Shown piece after piece: positions 24,701 through 37,900 of a DNA stretch of 64,000 nt; within the stretch, counting starts at the first letter, position 1, and each line of letters begins with the position of its first letter. Under the pieces are notes generated by a model. It ran no database searches. It was not told the DNA's origin and was given only the letters and a program-made list of their open reading frames with translations. Position numbers and translations under genes: made by a program. The DNA is from Hydractinia symbiolongicarpus (Eukaryota > Cnidaria > Hydrozoa > Anthoathecata > Hydractiniidae). The stretch is from positions 7,192,001 through 7,256,000 of the forward strand of contig NC_079884.1 of assembly GCF_029227915.1 (NCBI RefSeq), in the 5' to 3' direction.

Positions 24701-27700
24701 ACAAAGACCAAACAGCTATATTAAACTAACTGTTTTATCAGGATGTTTATTCACAGTACCATTTTGAAGTTTTCACACTTCATCGATTTTGTGGTAAGGG
24801 TATGAAATATTTTATTCAATTGCCAGAACAAAGGAAATAAACGTGGAAAGTCTAATTTTGTTTAGTCTATTAACAAAGCATGTCACATGTTACGTCCTAA
24901 ATAAACTTAACATACCGTTGAGATTCAATACTTCAAGCAGTGGATGAATGATTCCCTCCATGTCTGATATTTTATTATCACTAAAATTAGCATGTTGAAG
25001 GTATGGCAGCTAAAAATACACACAAAAATTAATAGGTATAAAATCAAATAACGTAACAAACGATTTGCATTAACAACGAAAACTGCTTGCAAAATGACAA
25101 GTGTAACCCGCAAGAAACTAATGGTGTTACGCTACGAGAAATGATTATCTACTTTGAGTAAACAAACATTTAATTGCAGAAATGAATTTCGCGGATCTTG
25201 AAAATATTTATTTTTGCAGCTTTGTAAAAATTTCTTTGTCGAAGCTTTTAATTTCCTAAAACCACATTTTTTGCAGCAAAGTTTTTTCAATTCTTTCTAC
25301 TCGATCTCCTATAGGACTAGATTAGAAAATGAAGCATTTTGGAATTACACATCTGCGAAAAGGTTTTTCAAAAAATTTCTTCCGCAAGCAAATTGTTCCA
25401 TTAGGCGATCAGAAGAAAAAAACAGGCAAAAATATCCCAAGAACCCTATTTCGAACTTAGAAGCTCACCTCATCCATTTTTGCTGACTTCAACTGATTTT
25501 TGTCGGCTTTTAACGTTAACATTTCTTTTAAACAATTCAAAGGAGAGATATCTTTGATGTTGTTTCCACTTATGTCCTAAAGATTTTAAATTTAAAAAAA
25601 ATAAAAAAAATCCATCCATAATTTCGAAAATAGTATAGTTTTTATAACTGGTCAACCTGTAGTCAACCACAACATATATTATCTAATGGGCTGTAAGTGA
25701 CCTATTGACCACACCTAGCCCTCAACCCCTCGTTTAAAGTACTTTTTCTATTGCACATTTTCTAAATTGCAAAATAATTATACATGTATAATAAAAGTAC
25801 CATGACGTCCCGCCACGCAAGGCTATCGTGACAACTTTTCTTAATTAGTCACTATAGATATAGATTTACAAACTTACTAGATGATCCTGTCACTAAGCAT
25901 CACTGTGAGTTATTGAAAAAAAATTAAAAAAAGAAGTCAAGTTTTATTAGGATCAATTAATATAACTAAGTACTTACTTACCACATATCGTAAGTGAACA
26001 AAATGTGTCAAGATTGAGATGTCAGTTATTTCTCTAAAAAATAAAATTTCTTTAGGTGATCAATGTCTCCCTTAAGAAAACAAGCACATCCAACATTTTG
26101 AAAAACTACAAAAAGTAACAAGGTTGGTGACTTAATAACAGATCAAAATCACTGGTGAAGCATGTTTATGTAACAACATCAATGTCGCTTTTGCACATCT
26201 TAATAAGGCAACATTTAAAATTGATATATATATATATTTTCGTATCCATTCTTTAACCATAACAACTTGCAAAGGCGATATTTTTACAGTATGGGACAAG
26301 GGGAGAGCTATTATTTTAGGGGTTACTCTAAGCTTATTTAGAATTAAATAACTAAATTATTTAGAAAAAATTAAGAGAAATAAAATCTAAGAAAATTACC
26401 TAGTAAAAAATATAATCTGAATGGAAGTCACATGATTAATTTTAGCAATTTGAGCAATTTTATTAGGACTTTATCCCAAGGAAATGTCACACATATAGAA
26501 AACTTTCAACTTAAAAACTTATAAAGTAATAAGAACTTGATTATAATTCGCAAAATGATTTACACTCACAAATTGATATAGGAGTCAAGCCCAATATCTC
26601 ACTGTTAATATTGCCCTTAAAGAGCAGTGATGCAGTAAAATGTGTTGAAAACAATTGGAACAAATTCACTAAAAACTAACAAAAATGTGAAATTCACCTT
26701 TCATGAATATCTAACCGAACATAAGCATGAGAAAGCCCATTTCCTACTTTGCACAACAGAGACAAACTTTCTCGTATTGTTTCCTGCGTTAAGGGATTAT
26801 CTTCGAATTCCTAGAAAGTAAAAGTATAATATATAGCCAATATGCAAATAAAAGATTGCTTAATCGTACAAGGAGGAATCTAAATACAGAAATATATAGG
26901 CTTAAAAACTAAAAAACTAAAAAATTTAATGGGTCATTGGAAAACAATGAAGATGCTTAGGACGAGCAAACGAGTAAATTTTTGGCAAAAATTTCTACGG
27001 TAATCAATACACCTTTATAATATCTATGCATTGATAAAGTTTGGATGCACATCCCTTAACAGGTCTAAAATTACTGATGACACAAAGTGACAAAATTTTC
27101 TATTATTTAAATATGACATCATAATTTATGCAGCATAATTTGATCTGAAATTCTTTAAATGTGGATATCTTGTCTTTTAAAAAATTTAAAAAGATTTGTT
27201 AACCAACTTTTTATGCTCTATAAGTCCAACATCATTTTATGCCTCAGGTTCCCTAGCAAACCTAGCATAGGCCTTTTGTTGCACTAGATTTCTTTCTCCC
27301 CCTTTGTATCGTGTGCGCATCTTCGTTGTTTTCATTGTAAAATCAAAACATTACGCTACACAACAAATCGTGTACGGCTCATAACTTGTCTTTAAGGAGA
27401 TATCCGACGTTAAAATTAGGGTACTAACTTTTAATTATCTGCCATTGAGCAAGCATTATAACAAAGGCTGAATGCTTTGCTCTGTATTGCAACTGTAAAC
27501 CTATCATTGTGAAACTACCAAGTTAAGAAATTGCATGATATTTTTATTTTACAAGAACTAACCAAAATCGCCATCAGTTACTAGTATCACTTTAGTATTG
27601 TGACAACTCAAATAAACATGTAGAATACTTAATGTCTGCATACCTCTTCCTCTTCCTTCTCATCTTGGTCATTGTCTGAGAGAACAGGTTCATCAACCCC

Positions 27701-27733
27701 TTCTTCATCATCAAAATCAGAAAATTCAGACAT
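21752..27733 (-). CDS. LRRC23: LRRC23, leucine-rich repeat radial-spoke protein (333 aa, complete)
   Basis: Ten minus-strand coding exons join in phase: 27733-27644, 26810-26698, 26033-25982, 25576-25469, 25009-24916, 24197-23930, 23012-22936, 22741-22626, 22360-22328 and 21802-21752. All have GT-AG borders. They total 1002 nt (333 residues plus stop), against 343 in human LRRC23. The acidic start (MSEFSDFDDEEGVDEPVLS) leads into PLTQETIRESLSLLCKVGNG. Leucine-rich repeats follow, including LRYVDISGNNIKDISPLNCL, NKISDMEGI, HLTILHLRQNNISKLDGF and LQYLNLRKNNI. The LRR cap LPRLERLDQDIYEDEERQEA comes next, and the tail ends VIQSEDEEES. In mammals LRRC23 is part of radial spoke 3 of motile axonemes and is needed for sperm motility; the same role is inferred here. 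The last two small exons are the least certain, but the phases and total length support them. Confidence 0.93.
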
Positions 27734-29974
27734 TTTTCATAGCATTTCTAAATTTAACATTTTTAATAAAATTTTATAAGAAACATTAAAATCATTATTA
27801 TAAGGTGGTCATGTGATACATTTTAACTCAATCACAGTTCAGTGTACAAAAGAAACAGGTATTTTCATTGGTCAATTCTTTAGAGCAAAATCTGGACTTT
27901 TACAGAAAACTTTGTATAACTAATAGCTATGCCATGGTTTAACCTAGTACTTGAACATAAAACCAATTTTTGAAAGACTGGCCACAAAAGGTGTCTGTTT
28001 TCTTTTAATGGTTAGCACAGAATGAAATCCAGAATCAAAAAATTATTTCACATATAAATAATTAATCCACAAATACCCATAAAAATTCTATCATCTATAA
28101 AATTTAGACAAAACCTATATACTAAGTAAGAACATTAAGGCAAATATGTTTTAACAGACATGTTGATGTCTAGCATGGTTGATAAAAAATGTTATCAAAA
28201 GATAAGCAAAAAACAATTTTCTTCTGAAGTCATAGACTGACAAAGCTTTTGTCAAACAAATCTGATCATTTGTTTGCAACAACCAACTAAAAGCATTAGA
28301 TATCGATATTAAAGTTAGAAGGCTACTTCTTAAAAAGTGTTTGCATTTTATTCTAAATCAACAAACATGGTTTCTAGCAACTGCAAGATTTTTTTTACAA
28401 TTTTACATATATATTTTACCATATTTTATTACATTAATTTTTATTACATATTTCTTAATGATTAATAAAAAAATTCCCGAGCTGGCCTTAATTACTCTAG
28501 GTTTTTAAAATATGACATAATAGCCAGGTTTTACATATATACACTACAAGCAATATGTAGGGAGATATGAAATTCGACTCTATACATAGCCTAAATATGA
28601 TTTTTGTATGTAACAAAAAATTATCTGATTTAAAAACAACTGAAGTAGAAAAAATAAAATTAGGAGCAATAAGAATTGCATGAAAACCATTAAAACCAAA
28701 CAGAATCCAAAAAAGCAACAAACGCTATGTTCATAATGTTTACAGTTGGTTTTTAGCAATTGTTATGAACTACAAATATAATATTTGAAACACAGACATA
28801 CTCTGTAAAATCTTAAAACTGTTGAAATTCTTTTTTTCAAACTATAAGTAGAAATACAACCGATAGCACAAATAAATAACGTAACGGTGACAATATGATG
28901 AATAAATAAAATTGTTTAATAAACTTTTGCATATATGTATAAATTTGTAATTAAAATATAATTACATTTTTGCATTAAATAATTTACAGTAAACTGTACA
29001 AATGATTACAAGTTGTGTGGACATAAAACAAATATCTATATAATGTACAAAAACAATAAAAATTTTACAAGGTTTGCACACAGCACATGCGTTATATACC
29101 TCTTTGGCTAGTGACAGAATATGAAAATATTTGTCTCGGTGGAAATTAATATAAGGTCGAAAACATCTGCAAAAAATGCTTATTATGTGAACATTTTCTG
29201 CAAAGTGGAAAAGGTTCTGAATAGCACAGGAGTATCATGCGGCATAAATCATGTAATTATGGGCACTTTGATTAGTTTTAGATTTTAATCAGTTTGATTT
29301 TTATAATGTTAAAAAACGGTGTAAAATGGGCAAAAAGATATTAACTATGGTGAAAAATTCAAGGAAGTAGGGTTTAGTGATAACAAAACATAATTTTCTC
29401 TCCAGGGAAACATACCAGTTTTACAAAAGAAAAATCATTTTTGTGTTAGTTTGTTATGTTATGTTATGTTATGTTCATTTGTTAAAGTGTTATATATGTT
29501 ATGTTTTTATGTGACTGAAGAAAAAGTAGTAACAATATCTTATTTTGTATCTTTAGATTATATATATGAAGCAAATTGGTCGAATACTAGAAGTACTTAG
29601 TTTCACTATAACCCTGCAAATTTATAATAATAATTTGCCACTATAGATTTTCTTTATCATCAGCTCTTTTTCTTTAGCAAAAATTGAACTTCTGGCACAA
29701 TACTGCCTAATTTAATTAAAAATTAAATTAAAGAATTAGGCTGAGGAGAACAGAGCTAAACAAACCTATTGAGACCTAAACAGTGTGCTACTACTTTCAC
29801 AAAATACCCTTGCTTATGAATAATTTTGTTTTGAATGCAATCTATGTGCTTGTTTATACATGACAAGCTAAGAATGCATGAGAACTACTGTCAAATAACT
29901 GTACATATATATCTGATATTTGATGTTTTATATTGAAGATGTATGATAAAACACATTATTTACATTTATCATAA
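27734..29974. other. Upstream region of LRRC23; no other gene recognised
   Basis: This stretch holds the presumed LRRC23 promoter and 5' UTR, but no motif can be fixed. A TATGT-type pentanucleotide run lies at about 29452-29475, and a small AT-rich hairpin (CCTAATTTAATT...AATTAGG) at about 29706-29742. No exons are recognised. Confidence 0.45.
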
Positions 29975-30625
29975 AACTTTCTTCACTAACAGCTGAACTA
30001 TGAATTCTGCCAGCAGAAACTGACAAGACTTTTTCTCCAGAAAAATATTCATTCGGACAGCTTGAAACACAGTGGATGAATCTTGGTTATCTAAACCAAG
30101 TTTTCCCTTGTAACCATCCCTGCTGCTACATGGCATCATCACAGCAAACAAGACTGTGTCCATGGTTTTCTCCAACACTACAACTCACTTGTCTTGCATG
30201 ATGAACATTTGTGTAAAGTTGAGGAGTTAAAATATTATTCTTTACATCCTCCCCTAGACCCAAGGCATTATCATGACTTTGTCCGCAGGTTTATAGGCTT
30301 CCCTCTTCAGTCCTCACTGCACAGTGAGAAAATCCGGTACTTGCATTTACAATTTTGACATCATCTAGAGATGAAACCTTTGTTGGTTTAGTTCAGTACA
30401 TGTTGTCACCATGGCCTAACACACCATGATGATTAGAACCCGAAGAATATACAGATTCATCTTTAGTCCACCCAACAGTGTAATTGTGTCCACAACTAAC
30501 TCCAACAATATTTTTTAATTCAGAAATCTCAATAGGTTGTAATACATGACCCGTGACAACACCACATGCCTTCTGATGATCCCATACAAAAACTTGGTCA
30601 GCTTTGGTAGAAACAGCATCATTCT
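29975..30625 (-). pseudogene. Intronless RCC1-repeat pseudogene fragment
   Basis: The minus strand reads GVVTGHVLQPIEISELKNIV, then GVSCGHNYTVGWTKDESVYS, SGSNHHGVLGHGDNMY, a stop, FSHCAVRTEEGSL, a stop, TCGQSHDNALGLGEDV, SVGENHGHSLVC and a stop. Frame changes then lead to DGYKGKLGLDNQDS and VLSVSAGRIHSSAVSEE. The pattern SCG-x-x-x-T-x-x-x-T-x-(D/E)-x-x-V-(Y/W)-x-x-G-x-N-x-x-G-x-LG-x-G is the RCC1 beta-propeller blade, and three to four blades are visible. At least three stops and one frameshift, with no introns over about 650 bases, suggest a processed pseudogene. No poly(A) tract or target duplication was seen to prove it. The parent gene is not in this window. Confidence 0.72.
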
Positions 30626-32884
30626 AAAGCCCACATGAAATCTAAAAGGGATCAATATAAAAAATAGACAACTTAGCATAGTGCTATTACAAAAAATATT
30701 ACATTAGAAACTTTTTATCAATAAAAGCAAATACAACATTAAAGTATGATATGGGTCAGTGACAGATAAGGGTACAAGATTCATTAAAAAGTTGAAAATT
30801 GGATATGTGTAAATACATTAATTAGCCCTCAAAATTAAGATGAGAATTCTCTACCTAAGGGATCCATAAGGCTTTAGATAAATTCAATAATATATACATT
30901 AAGGTTGCACACATCTTATTTGCTGTTTATCATTTCCCAGTCTCCAAAAATTATTTTGAAGGCTGCCATCGCACGCTACAAAATGGATTTCATAGATTGG
31001 TTTTGAAAACTCAATATTTATTTTTCACGCATGCGATTAATCACACACCTGAAATAACTTAGGTGTGCGAGTGCGATCGCACGCTTCTCCTGAAAAAGAC
31101 TGTGGTGTGGATAAAGAATTCAATAATTATTAGTTTCACACTGTTTTGAAAATGCTGCATTCATAATGGCGAATTTGCTTAGGTATGCAAGTTATGATTT
31201 ATGCAAAAAAAAATATTCCAAAACACGTGTGGGAGAAAAACACTGTCATGTTTTCAGCTTTCGAACAAAAATTTGCAATTTTGTAACATTGCTTTACGAA
31301 ATATATTAGATTTTTAATGTTAATGTTTTCGAAAAAAGATCAGAGAAGAAAATATAATAATAATTATTAAGAACCACATTGTGTTCTTTGAAGCCCATAG
31401 AAGTTTACTGAAATTAATGATCACACTTACTCTTGGAACATAAAAAATGTAGGGGAGAATATATACAACTTATTATTATTTCTACTATCGAAAAGGCTTA
31501 TCTCAATTTCTAGATATAAAAACAAGACACCAAGTCCTTAGAACAACGTACTGTAGAAACCTTACACCCTACACAACAGTGCAAGTAACAATCATTTCAA
31601 AATTTTAAAAGTTTTGCTTCGCACAATCTACCAAAGTCTGTGCAGAGAAATATTGTTAAATTTTTACTTTTGATCTATCAATATATAATAACAATAAATA
31701 AATAAAACTGAGCTTCTATGCAGTACTCCCAGTTTTATGTATTAACAATCTTTAGCTGTAGCTATATATAATAAATTCGAATGATCTAAATTCTTTATAT
31801 ACAATTAAAATATAATTGATTGTGAATCGAGGCAATAAAGCATGCCATAAAATCATTTATTTACAATAAAAGAGTTTATATTTGGCCAAAAAATATATTT
31901 AGCCTAAATCACCAATTTTCCCTTTTTTAAAAAAAATACAGGGCAATAGCAAATGCAGCGAAGAGAGACAGGTATCCTTTTTAATTAAAATTTGTGAGGC
32001 AATAAATGTAAAATACGCAAATCTATCTATATCTTGAAAAGTTTCTGTAATTGTTTGTATCATTTTTCAGTGAGTTGGGCACCCTCGTAATAGTTTTTGC
32101 GATATAAAAGGGGAAATTTCCTGATGAAGAAAAAATAGCTAGCTAGCTATGCATATTACAGCTAGCTATTTATAGCTAAAGTGAAAATAGTTTTGGCAAA
32201 CTAGAGTTTTTTATTAGACGACCATTCCAAGGAAAAGGGGGCAAAAAATAAGAAATATGAGCTGTTGGCCACATTTTTGGCTCTAAAAAATCCTAGAATA
32301 AGAGCAACTATATCTACAGTCTCTTATTCAAATATTTATATATGGATGGCATTTTTACTAGGGTGGGATGGTACGCATGTATACTGCACTGAGAAGCAGT
32401 TGTTGCTAATGGTTGCCTTGAAGAAGCTCGTCTGGCAGCCAGCTATGAAAGAAAACAAATCAAAACACAAAACAAAACAATATCTTTCCCGGAAAACTCT
32501 AATAACAAGTGCCAGGTTGGAGGGCCTATTTTGCTCGGCGACTAACTTAAGAAATTCGAGTAGCTGACATATGGAGGTCATTCTTGTCTCGATGATTCAT
32601 GAGACTACTTTAAGGATGAACAAGAAGCCCTGGGGGCTCTAAGAATTTCCGCTCGCTACCAAAATATTTGATGAAAACCAGCTAATTCGTTGTGTTATTG
32701 TGCTAAACATTTGAGGAGGTTTGGTGCATGAACCTCTGAAGATAAAGCACACAAGTGACATTATATCTTACAACAAACGCAAACAAAACGAAACGTGTCA
32801 TAATAAACTCACATTTTAAAATAAATTGCTAACAAAAAATACAGCCTAACATTCATGGTAAGTCTTGCGATTGAAACGTTTATG
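30626..32884. other. No gene recognised
   Basis: AT-rich DNA. Near 31045-31085 there are short palindromes (CACACCT...AGGTGTG and GTGCGATCGCAC). A GCTAGCTAG-type palindromic motif occurs near 32140 and recurs at 35.29, 53.87 and 54.01 kb. Overlapping frames on both strands at 32.3-32.6 kb carry no recognisable protein. Confidence 0.45.
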
Positions 32885-33280
32885 GTCTTAAACGGCATTT
32901 AGTTGACAAAAAATCAAAATTTTGCTGTGACCATCATTTTCAGCATACTTTTTTTATTAACTGTGCAAATTTTTGTCGAAAATAAAGCAGTTTTAATTTT
33001 TGGATCAATTTTGGCCTAAAATGGCATTTAGGTGACAAAAATCAAAATTTCGATGTCACCATTATGTTCACCATACTTTTTTTGTTAACTTTGCCAATTT
33101 TTGTTGAAAATGAAGTAGTTTTAATTTTTGGACCAATTTTGTCCTAAAATGACATTTAAGGTGGCAAAAAATCAAAATTATTATGTCACCATTATGTTCA
33201 GCATACTTTTTTGTTAACTGTGCCAAATTTTGTTGAAAACAAATACTAATTTTGTCCTTAAACATCATTTAGATGAGTTC
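32885..33280. repeat. Tandem repeat, ~128-bp unit, about three copies
   Basis: The landmark TCAAAAT occurs at 32914, 33042 and 33172. It is preceded each time by (G/A)GCATTTA-GT-G(A/G)CAAAAA and followed by TG(A/T)CACCAT, GCATACTTTTTTT and GTTAACT. A truncated fourth start lies near 33257. Copies differ by scattered substitutions and small indels. No coding potential was seen. Confidence 0.85.
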
Positions 33281-33639
33281 CCAGTAGTTGGGGAGCTTGG
33301 GTGCGAAGTTTACATCTGTGACGGAGAACATGTAATCCCAGGGTCGATTTTTTCTCAAAAAATGCTCCAAAAGAAAAAAACGACGGTTTTAAAGAATTTC
33401 CTACGCCTTCGGGCGCGGAAATTCAATAACATAACATGAATACTGAACAGACAAACCGAAATAATATCTTCAATAATACTTTAAGGATGTAGCTTTCGGT
33501 GCAGACAGTAAGTTTTGACTAAATATTTAATAGAATATAGCTACATAAAATGTGATTTAAATTAAATTTTAATTTAAGCGTGGAAATAAGTTATCCAAAT
33601 AAATTTTTGAATTAAAAGGAAAATGCATTTTGTTTGAAG

Positions 33640-34960
33640 ACAAAAAATCTTCCATTTCTCAAATAATGTTCGACGGGATACCGTTTATAGTTGTTGGAAC
33701 AAAAAGCCTATGGTACTGATAGGAACGCTTCTCACAAGAAAGAAAGAAAAGAAAATAAGCTAGAGCGAAAATTATCCTTCGAGATATTGTTTCCTTTCCA
33801 GATTACAAGGTGAAATAATATTTTTCCATTCAAGATTACCCGTAAATGCTATAGGATAACACCGTCCTAATATTATTTTATTGTTTATTTAGATAGACAA
33901 GTTAACTGAATGGAAGAAAAACTGCGCCAAAAAGTTGAAAAATGAATGGGCAGCTAATAAATCCCAAGTGAAGACCAACAGAGAAATTTGGATAAAAATA
34001 TTAGATTGCCACGCAGACCATTTGTAAGGGGAGGTATTGTCAATATAATATAATGTAACGTATAAATACACTAAGGACGCTGTTGCAATTATATTAAACT
34101 TGAAATCGTTTCAGCGCGGTGGTATCAGTCAACAAATCGATTCAAGAATAATAACGAAAATTCACGAACTCGATGGTCAAGGAATAAGGCAAGTAAAAGA
34201 GATATAAAGACACATAAAGATATATGTTCAAAACAAGTTGTTTTGTGATAAAATGGTTCCTTCACCAACAAACAGAACATTTTTTCCTACACGACGTGAC
34301 ATCACAAACCACATGTACATAAGCACAACAAAGTTACGTTTATCATAGATCGATCAAAATTTCTTATTGTAGAGGAGTTCATCGACAATGTGATAGATTG
34401 TAATACTGTAACTCCGCCTCAATCTCCACCTGTCATTAATTTGACCTCACCCCAGAAAACAGGAAAAACTGACGTTGTCCCGGGCCAGTTACTGAGTGAA
34501 AAAGAATTGTTGACTTTGCGTGAAATGGACAAAATTATCAACAACCATATGCTAACCGTGTGTTGTGGTATTTTTGGAAATGAAAGGATGGCGCAGTGTG
34601 ACAAGTGCAAAAAATGGTTTCACGGAATGTGTGAAAACATACCAAACAGCGTTTTTAAGAAGTCCAACCAACAAGAATTGGTATTGCAAAATGTGTAAAA
34701 GTGTTTGTTGTAAATTTATCTTATCTCATAAGAAAAAAAAACAAAAACGAACGAAAGTGTTTTATTCCATTCCGCGTGGGTATTCAAGCCGTACGGGCAT
34801 AGTTTGTTTAGATATTCGGAACAACTCGCGAAAACTCGTCCAAAATATTGTTTTTTATGAACCTCCGACCCGGCACTTGTTATTAGAGTTTTCCATCTTT
34901 CCCACGCGACGAAGTAAACAATTTCGCTGGTTACCTGGGGCCTTGAAAGGTGTGTAATTA
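33640..34960 (+). pseudogene. Decayed CARF/ALS2CR8-domain plus PHD-finger gene
   Basis: Ordered pieces match the ALS2CR8 (CARF) domain family: FDGIPFIVVGTKSL (33668), YGTDRNASHKKERK (about 33710), KIILRDIVSFPDYKV (about 33770) and WKKNCAKKLKNEWAANKSQV (about 33915). After an apparent intron ending TTTCAG come GGISQQIDSRIITKIHELD (about 34120), RHIKIYVQNKLF, and PSPTNRTFFPTRRDITNHMY with KLRLS-IDQNFLL (about 34260-34370). Stops replace codons in KEI-RHIK and LRLS-IDQ. A PHD-finger-like segment follows (CDKCKKWFHGMC near 34600), but the final NWYCKMC lies in another frame. CARF is a calcium-responsive transcription factor in vertebrates; CARF-PHD proteins are expanded in some invertebrates, which is my recollection rather than a search result. 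The intron-exon layout suggests a decayed genomic duplicate, not a retrocopy. The tail after 34740 is open but unrecognised. Confidence 0.68.
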
Positions 34961-37900
34961 CTGAAAGGTAAATGGTACCTCAAACATCAAAACAAATCTC
35001 AACCGCGTGCTCTAATTAACAACGGCACATGGTAGTTTTACCAAGGTAATGTTTAAAAATAATTCTGTAAACGACGCAGATGCTGTCCAATTTCACAGAG
35101 GTATAGAAAAAATCCTTTTTTTAATTTTTGTCTGTGAATTTTGTTGCCCTAGTATTTAGTAGCGCACCAAAGCCTTCCTTTTTGGTTGGGAGCCGTTAAA
35201 TTCTTTTCTGTCATTTTTGGAGATTTAAACAGAGAGAACTATTAGTAGCTAATCTTTTTAAGAAAAAATAGTAACATTTTACCTAGTAGCAAGCTAGCTA
35301 GCTATAGCTGGCAAATTTCAAGTTTCTAAAAGTGCACTGTGTTATATTCCAGAGTCAAAATAAATGTTATTCAAATCTCAATAGCTACTGTCTCTATCTT
35401 ATTTGATTCTTCAAACCCATTTTCCTGTTTCAGATCTGGTTGGATAGCAAGTTGATCTACAAGGATCAAAATAACATACTTTTACTTGCTTCATTTCCTT
35501 TTGAGCTCCACTATCAGGTCTCTGTGGGTGTGTGTAGCGCTTCTGCACTAATGGAAAGCAATATATGTTATCTTAGTAGTGCTGAAATGTTTTAAAGAGT
35601 CATTGATTCGCCCAGACCAAATAGGGTTAATAAGGGCCCATGCTCATTAAGCCCTCCCTGTGGAATAAGTGCCCTCCCCCCTCGGTGCTTATTTGGATTG
35701 GCACGAAAAACAACGATTTTATGACTTTGAATTATTAGCAGGTTTAGAGACATTCTTCAGAAATATAGAAACCAGCAATATCAAATTACTGTTGAAAATT
35801 AAACTTTATCAACACTATACTATATAGAAAAAGTCTATCATTCCACACCAGTAATCAGTTAGTTCAGTGTCAAAATGTAGACAGTATTAGATCAAATTTT
35901 GCAATAATGCAATTAAAGCAGTTATGTTACCTATTGCAAGAAAAGGCATGATCCTATCAACTGTCCTTTGTAACACCATCTGTCGAATAGATTGACGAAG
36001 GTAAAGTGTATGACTTCCGAAGTGCAATAATTCCAACACTCATGATTTAACACAAATACTGTGAAGCATTTGTTGACTCATTCCGCACAAGTTTCCATCA
36101 AATAAAATTTTAAAAATATTTTTACCACCCTCCTTTCTAATTGACCATTACTAAATACGCCAAGTATAAAAAACATTTTTTTATTTTCTTTTGTAATTTT
36201 ATTTTAGTTAGAATGTATGGATATTTATTATGTGGTATATTGTAAAATTTATTGAATTTCTAAAAAACAAATTAGGGAGTGTTCATTAGTTTTCTCGATA
36301 ATTACTTCGTTTGATGTATTTAGTATAAAGTCCATTGCTCACTGTTTGTTTGTGACTATTGTGCTATGATATTATTCAACATTGGTGCTTACAAATTAGC
36401 CAATTCAAATCTGTCTTGATGTATTACTGCCAACTGGTTTTTGTCTGGCTTTAAGTCTGGCTATGGTGAACAGCTGTAGACATCTTGTGACTTGGTGTTA
36501 AGCCATTATGTTGTCATCTGACTGCAACCCAAAAAATAACAGCAGAGTCAAGCTCTGTGAATAGATCGAAATTTCTTTCTCGAGCTATATATACCACAAC
36601 CAGCCTGGAATGAGTTCGTTTCTCATGTAAAGTAATATCACTTCAGAACACTCCTGACAGAGATTTTGAATGACAGGGGCCGCCTTTACCAACACCAGAC
36701 TGTTTCATATGGTTGTCATTCACCTTCAGGCAACAACCCATCTTGCTGTTTAAGCTGTATTGCGTTACCCTTGCAAAAGCTTTAACATTGGAGGACAGAT
36801 AATTGCTGTTGCTACTAATCTAGATCCTGATATTTAGATATTTTATTAACCATGTGCGACTTCTTTGCTTCCTAGACGCTGGATGAAGTTATACATTAAT
36901 GTTTGGAACAAAACATGGCGAATGGAAGCCTGATAAAAGAAATTTTGCGACATAAATTGTTGTGGTTTAAGGCAGTGCTGAGTATTTTACAACACAAATT
37001 TTTGAGAACTAGGGTGTTATTTACTCTGTGGCTAGAGTATTGCAATATGTCGGACTCTTTGCGGACTTATTTAAATTTACAGTATAATCAATTAGTGCAG
37101 AAGACTAGCATTTTTTGGACATTTACTAATAACGCGTCACAACTATTTTTTGTCACAATACAATCTTTTTGTTCGCAATAATTTATAGTCTGGTTAGGGT
37201 TCAAGCCTTTACTATGCGCATCACAGTGTCTCATCCGTGAATGTTGGTGCTTACTCGATGCTCTTCTGGCCTACCATGGGTGATGAGATTAAATGTGTGA
37301 AATAATGTTCTTTGCCATCATTTTTTTCTACACCTTAACGTAGTTCGACAGAATTCATAGTTATTTCAGCTCTAACGAAACTATACTTCTTTATAAACAA
37401 ATGATTTCTGTGCTTCGCTCCAAAAATTGTTAAGTTACTTACGATCATCAGAAAATTGTTTAGTCATTTTTTAACTAGGTAAGTTTATTTTATGGGCCAA
37501 ATTATTTACTTCATTTTATGCTATTATCACTTACTCGCTACAAGCAAATTCCTTGGCAATTGTTTAAAAGGTTGATAATTTTCTAGGAGATTATTTTCAT
37601 TGGGACTGTTTATACAAAGGTGTACTGTTTCTTGGTGAGCAACACTATTAAAATGAAACGTTATCTTCTACGTTAGGTATTACGCCACGCTTAAGCCCAC
37701 TATTTTGTGACCCCTTACTTCGAAAACCATGTCGCTGGTGCTGGGCTCTGGATACTTGACGTTTTACTAGATTTGCTGCGCTAGCGAAGTGTGAACGATT
37801 TTGAGCATGTTGCTTAGAACCTGCTAAGGACACTGAATCCTCGATTAGTGGTATTAATTTTCGCTGCTATATGAGGGATCGCAAGGACCCTTTGTTTTCA

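Noticed and set aside
32118-32140. CTGATGA followed by GAAA-like text as a hammerhead ribozyme core
   Set aside because: There is no stem II or closing stems around it. Other CTGATGA sites in the window fail in the same way.
32265-32581. Overlapping open frames on both strands
   Set aside because: No recognisable protein on either strand, low-complexity composition, no splice context.
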